From Doris montereyensis (Eukaryota > Mollusca > Gastropoda > Nudibranchia > Dorididae): DNA of 64,000 nucleotides. The position numbers and the translations under genes are program-made. The stretch covers positions 79,501 to 143,500 of the forward strand of contig JAXRKP010000451.1 of NCBI GenBank assembly GCA_037039925.1. The letters run 5' to 3'. Every line of letters begins with the position of its first letter. Within the stretch, counting starts at the first letter, position 1. Positions 1 through 64,000 of this stretch are shown here, in pieces. The notes under the pieces were generated by a model. It worked only from the letters and a program-made list of their open reading frames with translations, was not told the DNA's origin and did no database searches.

Positions 1-32
1 CCAGGTTGACTTTATTATATACGTCAAATCAT

Positions 33-33
33 A

Positions 34-106
<73 letters not shown>
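33..106. repeat. (AAT)n microsatellite
   Basis: An uninterrupted AAT trinucleotide run of about 24 units lies at the left edge, more than 1 kb upstream of the NCKAP1 start. It is a simple repeat with no coding signal. Confidence 0.97.
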
Positions 107-334
107 TACGACGCTCATTTTTATCATTCACCTGAAATGCTTTTTTCTTTTGTTTAAGAGCTCTTTTATTTTAACAGTAACCCATGGCTTATTATTGCTG
201 AAAATTTTAATATGTTTCTTAGATATGACAGTTTCTACACAAAATTTAATGTAAGAACATACGGTATCTGCCACTTCATTGATGTTATTGTTGTTTTCTG
301 TAAAAATAGACCAGTCTTTGTCATTATAAAGACA

Positions 335-505
335 AGCATTGAGGCAAGGGGCGTGCCGAAAGTGAAGGATATGACATTGAGTAATATTAAAGCCCAATAG
401 GAACAAAGACGAGAGAAAATACAAGGAATGGACAGAAAAAAATAATCCTGCCCCCCATGGGGATCGAACCCACGACCTCTGCATTGACACCCATGGCATC
501 GCCAT
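335..505 (-). mobile_element. tRNA-derived SINE, family C, minus strand
   Basis: Read on the minus strand, the segment has a tRNA-like head whose B box is GTGGGTTCGATCCC, near 460-478. A tail follows containing a block like CCTATTGGGCTTTAATA. The same tail block follows a second tRNA-like head at about 16.5 kb, so this is a dispersed family and not a working tRNA gene. No cloverleaf with a clean acceptor stem is visible. Confidence 0.7.
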
Positions 506-1090
506 GAAAAGAAAGCGTGTTCCCATAGTAACTTCGTTTTCATCAATTTGTGAACCATTTTCACGATTGAGCGTGAAGTAAAAGGGTACATGTGTGTTTT
601 TGAGTGGTCAGTCTGGTGTGACTGGGTGTCAATATAGTACTTTGGATGTCCTCCCCCAGAATTCTCTTTTATTTGTAGGCCTATGTCGTTACACCATTTA
701 TTTAACCAATATAACGTTTCTCTCTATGATACATAGCTACCTCAATTTCTTGTCCTTTTTTTTTCTTCCTTATTTAGGAGGGGGGGGTTGAGTACAAAAA
801 TGCCACAGCGGAGTGAAGACTCAACAAGCTACAAAACGTGAAAACTTCATTTGGAGAAGAAGCAAGACAAAAAACGTGAAGTTTCGAGTTCGTTCAGGCC
901 TTCACCAAACGACACCAAACGATATGCAACTACTGAGTATTTCTATCAGCGCACATTAAGTAGTATGAATTTGATTACAATTAATGAATTTTGGATCACA
1001 GTTTAAGGACCCTTGAATGTAAAACGCTTGGCTTGGCTTGGACGAAAAATAATTACCCCAGTTATCTACCTTGAAACGGGATCTCCACTC

Positions 1091-1130
1091 ACGGGAAGTA
1101 GGAAGTGAAAACTGAAAAGTGAAAATGGCG
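1091..1130 (+). promoter_or_regulatory. Candidate NCKAP1 core promoter: two ETS-like motifs and a YY1-like motif
   Basis: Within 40 bases there are two GGAAGT cores (ACGGGAAGTAGGAAGTG, 1091-1107) followed by AAAATGGCG (1122-1130), a YY1-like motif. They lie 117-156 bases before the ATG. ETS plus YY1 clusters near the transcription start are typical of TATA-less housekeeping promoters in animals. The motifs are seen; their function and the exact start site are inferred. No TATA box is obvious here. Confidence 0.4.
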
Positions 1131-1246
1131 AATCCTTGTTTGGGCTGATTATCAACAATACTCAATAGTTTGGCTTTGTTTTCATGGTGCACCTTTGTTA
1201 GTTTGTTTTTTAATTTGTGCTTGTGACATCCAGTTTAAAGCCAAAA

Positions 1247-60488
<59,242 letters not shown>

Positions 60489-60540
60489 ACAAACCTAGTG
60501 TCAAAGTGGAATGTCCTGACTGAGAGTCAGCTCCAGAACT

Positions 60541-60571
<31 letters not shown>

Positions 60572-62280
60572 TTTCCATAGTTGGGAAAGACAATCTGATT
60601 GTTGTTTGTTTGTTTATAATTGAAATTGTATGATTGATTGTTGTTTCGTGTTTTTGTTTTTGGTGGGGTTTTTTGAAAGGAAACAAAGTTAAAGGAATGT
60701 TTAAAAGAGAGATGCGTGTGAATGGCTTTTCGTTTATTTTGTTTAACAGAGACTGCGACGCTTTCAAATTTCAGTCTTGTGTATTAAGCCTGACTGAGTG
60801 CTGGAATGAAACGAATTGTTTCTTTTATTTATTGCTGTTTACCTTAGGACTTGCTTCCGCTTACTTTAAGCTTTTGGGATCCCAGAGCCATGATGAGGTG
60901 GTGGTGTGCTTTGTGAAAATCTTGAAATCGAATTTTCTATGAGCCTGCAGCTTTTATTGTTATAATTGTTATTATCTTTGCTATTATTCTTATTATTTAG
61001 TTTTTATAGTATTAGTATTATTATTGTTGCTGTTATTTATGTTATCGTTAGTGTCATTGTTGCTGTTAAGATATTATCAGTATTGATGGTGAAGAAAGTT
61101 GAACTCTAATGAGATTCATTAGCTCCCCCTTTCCATCTATCTCATGGTACCACGTATCCAAGCCATTGGTGTTGTTTGGTTCAACTCAGCTTTGACAGCG
61201 GCTTTATGCAATTTGAGTGGGAATGGAAAATTTATGTGAGCAATCTATAAATGTCTAATTTATCTAAATTTAAAAATAATTTTTAGTGGTGCTGGAAATT
61301 TGTCAAAGAATGAAAATTATACGGTGAAATTGAAATAATTTGTATACAATTTTATGTAAGGTCTCTTCCTGTATCATATTACATATATCTGCAGTACTAG
61401 TAGTAGTATGATATTAAATGTACTTTGATAATTTGTTTTTTTCATTGAAGATGTCTATTGTATGAGGTATTTCATGTATACATATTAATTATTATGACCA
61501 TTGTTATGCTTTATACAATTTCTATCCTTGTTTTATCTTGATTGTACATAGGAAGATCAAATGATGAACAACACAATAACTACTTTGAACAGTGGTAGTT
61601 TGGAAGCACATTTCATATGGCCAGGTGGTTTTATAACGGGAGTTGTATTTCATAAATGAAGGCTTAACTAGCCCACTGGAATAACTGGAATAACAAACAC
61701 CATACCGTTATATTAGGTAATAGAATATGAATTAATTTATCGATAATGTTATCATCTGGGAGTGAAAGAATAGATACATTCAATGAAAATGTTAATAATT
61801 AAGTGAATTGAACAAATAATAGTAAAATTATTATGATGACCTGTTGTAAGTCCCAAAGTGGGAGCAATTCCAACGTCTGTACAGTTTATTGTACAATACC
61901 AGTAGACCCTCTCATAATCTATAATAACACAAAGATATTAAAATACAGTTTTCCATAGCTTTTGTATCAGAAAGTAAGAATTTATTTCATACTGATAGAG
62001 CTCATTTATCATCTAGCATCTGCGGTATGACAGTGACAGGTTTTTAAAAAAGGTAGGTTTTTTCCCATTACTCTTACAGACCGGAGGAAAAATTAAATAA
62101 AAGGATGTACAGACTGATACATGACATGCCTATTCTATTGCTCTTATGCACCATGACAGAATTAGAAATAAATTAGTTTTTACAGTAACAGGATTATGCA
62201 ATAGATCACCTTATTTTCCCTGAACAATTTATGATAGTACCTTGATTCCATTGTAATAAAGTTACGAATCAAAATGTAGG

Positions 62281-62465
62281 ATTATTGATGGCGTAGTGGT
62301 CAGGCTGACGGACTTGGAATTCATAAGGTCCTGGTTTGAACCTTGGCAATGCTTGGTCTGACGTGTTCCTAAGGAAAAGATGCTTAAAAGGCATTTGCCT
62401 ACTCAACCCATGTTCAAATTTTGCATACCAGCACCACCTGGGCAATAAAACCTGCGACAAACTAG
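62281..62465 (+). mobile_element. tRNA-derived SINE, family D, plus strand
   Basis: Head TGGCGTAGTGGTCAGGCTGA (A box) and CCTGGTTTGAACCTTGG (B box), with a body CTAAGGAAAAGATGCTTAAA. It follows an AATAAA at 62255, so if the longest 3'UTR is used it lies inside the transcript. Confidence 0.7.
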
Positions 62466-63270
62466 TGTCCTGTCAAAGAGGCCATTGTATTATCTCATAG
62501 AAACTAGGAAAACCTCAGCTCTCCGGACCGTCAAAGGCCTGTGAGGAACTTTCCTTGTTTTTGACTTCTTCAAATCACATCCACTGCAAACAACTGATGC
62601 ATTTTTATCATAAAACAGAGTTTTTCTGACTGGCGACCAATTCAAATTAACCTTTAATTTTTCCTCTACACTGTTGCTAAACATTGTAATTAATGTACAT
62701 TATAGTCACGATTGAATTAACTTGTACCATTATAAGTTCATATCGTGATCCTTATTGCTTTTGAGTTTATGTCAAAATGTGTAACTCAAGGCTTTATCAA
62801 ATTCACGCTTCATCCATTTTAAACCTCACGGCTTTTGTTGCTATTTTTCTTCCTTTTCTTGGAAGTATAATGTTTTTTGTAGATTTTTAAAATCTGAATT
62901 TGAACACTACAATGGATCAAAAGAATCATTATTTATTATACCTATAATTACACTTGTTTCCCATTGGAGTTATTTTTACATAACATTGTACTTTTCTGAT
63001 TGTTCCATTTATAATTTGTTGCCAATGTATTGTTTTGAATACAATATTTGTATGTGCATGCTGATGTAAAGTTGTTTTTTTTTGCTTTTTAATTTTTTTT
63101 TATCTCACTGTCAATTAAATTAAGGATGAAAAGAAGAATACTGTAGTATATTGCTGTTCCAGTTTTTTTTCTTCTTGTTTTTGACTTACGACTTTGTGGG
63201 TTTTTCATTTCTTTTTTTATTTATTCCCTCTGATAAAAGATTGCAAAAGAACGGAATTTCAATTTACTTC

Positions 63271-63276
63271 AATAAA
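63271..63276 (+). terminator. Candidate distal poly(A) signal AATAAA
   Basis: A canonical AATAAA hexamer with TGTGTAAAATCTG downstream. It is the last such signal before sequence that looks intergenic. Confidence 0.4.
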
Positions 63277-63892
63277 CATCCATATGTGTAAAATCTGAAA
63301 TGTCTCTCAAGTCTTCATTCAATGTTACGTGAGATGACTGCGATGCTCATGCATTTGTTTTCAAAAGATAATGATATAATATACATATGTACATACATAC
63401 CTACATACATTCACACGTACATAGATGCATTTGTGTAGCAACATTCACCTAATTAGTGTCATGGCCCTTGCTTTACACAATAATAATGCAGCATGCTCAA
63501 GATATATATATCAGAAAATTGAAAGGTGCTTTAGATAGAAATAACAATACAATTATCAATAACTAGCGAATAACCACAGGAATAGTTTGAAAATGCTCTG
63601 TGTCCCATAATATATGATTTCCATCTTGCCTTTTGGTAATAGTACAAGAAAAGATGCTACAGAACTACTTACAGGATGAATTATTTAGTTGGCAATTTAT
63701 TTGAGTTGTACTTGGAGTTGAGTTTTTTTCTTGCCAATTATTTCACCATTCTGGCATCTGTTGGATACATATTCACCACTACAGAGATTTCTTTTTCTTT
63801 TAAAATTTTTCCCTGTCTGCATCGGCCAAGAGATATTTAATGCATGCAGTGTTATCTGCAAATGGGATCTTCTTTTTATAGTCCGTCTCCAA

Positions 63893-64000
63893 AGGGACTT
63901 AGTGTTGATCCACCTACTTGAACTAAGGAGGTGGAGGTAGGTTTTACTAGAAAATTGTTTGAGAAAATGTCTCCACCTGCCAGGTGTCATGAACACAATC
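63893..64000 (-). mobile_element. SINE family A, partial, runs off the window
   Basis: Carries GTTGATCCACCTACTTG, GTAGGTTTTACTAGAAAA and GAGAAAATGTCTCCACCTGC in the order of the family A minus-strand copy at 35706. The head would continue past 64000. Confidence 0.7.

Larger units (their letters stand above)
60489..63290 (+). other. Probable long 3'UTR of NCKAP1
   Basis: No intron signal or conserved frame follows the stop. AATAAA hexamers at 62096-62101, 62255-62260 and 63271-63276 are candidate poly(A) signals; the last would give a 2.8-kb 3'UTR. The region is AU-rich, with several ATTTA motifs. Which signal is used cannot be told from the sequence. Confidence 0.5.

Noticed and set aside
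440..500. True tRNA gene on the minus strand
   Set aside because: A B box is present, but there is no complete cloverleaf and the tail matches a dispersed SINE.

Overview
The window is 64 kb of AT-rich eukaryotic nuclear DNA. It has many short exons, GT-AG introns, and introns full of microsatellites, minisatellites and dispersed elements. The one clear gene runs along the + strand and encodes the HEM-family protein NCKAP1 (Nap1/Kette/GEX-3), a scaffold subunit of the WAVE actin-nucleation complex. Its protein matches vertebrate NCKAP1 along its whole length, but with invertebrate-level divergence. Together with tRNA-derived SINEs, an RTE-like LINE and heavy satellite load, this suggests a lophotrochozoan, most likely a mollusc (inference; no species marker is visible).

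Layout. 1-1246: upstream and promoter region with an (AAT)n tract, a SINE and an ETS/YY1 motif cluster. 1247-60488: NCKAP1, 34 coding exons on the genome and 33 per transcript. The expected product is about 1130 aa (human about 1128 aa). 60489 to about 63.3 kb: probable long 3'UTR with several AATAAA signals. 63.3-64 kb: intergenic, ending in a partial SINE. No second protein-coding gene is supported.

Main results. (1) Exon 19 is present as two diverged copies, 21646-21765 and 25242-25361. Both are 120 nt, both phase 0, and they share 18 of 40 residues, so they look like a tandem alternative-exon pair that changes one 40-residue segment of the scaffold. (2) Five single-base frame breaks occur in exons 18, 20, 24, 27 and 31, each at or beside a short homopolymer, while the residues on both sides and the splice sites are conserved. 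This looks like uncorrected long-read sequence rather than gene decay. (3) A 19-bp unit that straddles the exon 25/intron 25 junction has been amplified into a 0.75-kb array carrying about 25 copies of the authentic 5' splice site. (4) Intron 19B holds a degenerate antisense RTE-like LINE whose 5' end abuts four tandem units of about 63 bp, which may be promoter monomers. (5) A short dispersed family (at least seven copies, one expanded into a satellite) lies always in the gene's orientation. (6) Several MITEs with visible terminal inverted repeats are present.
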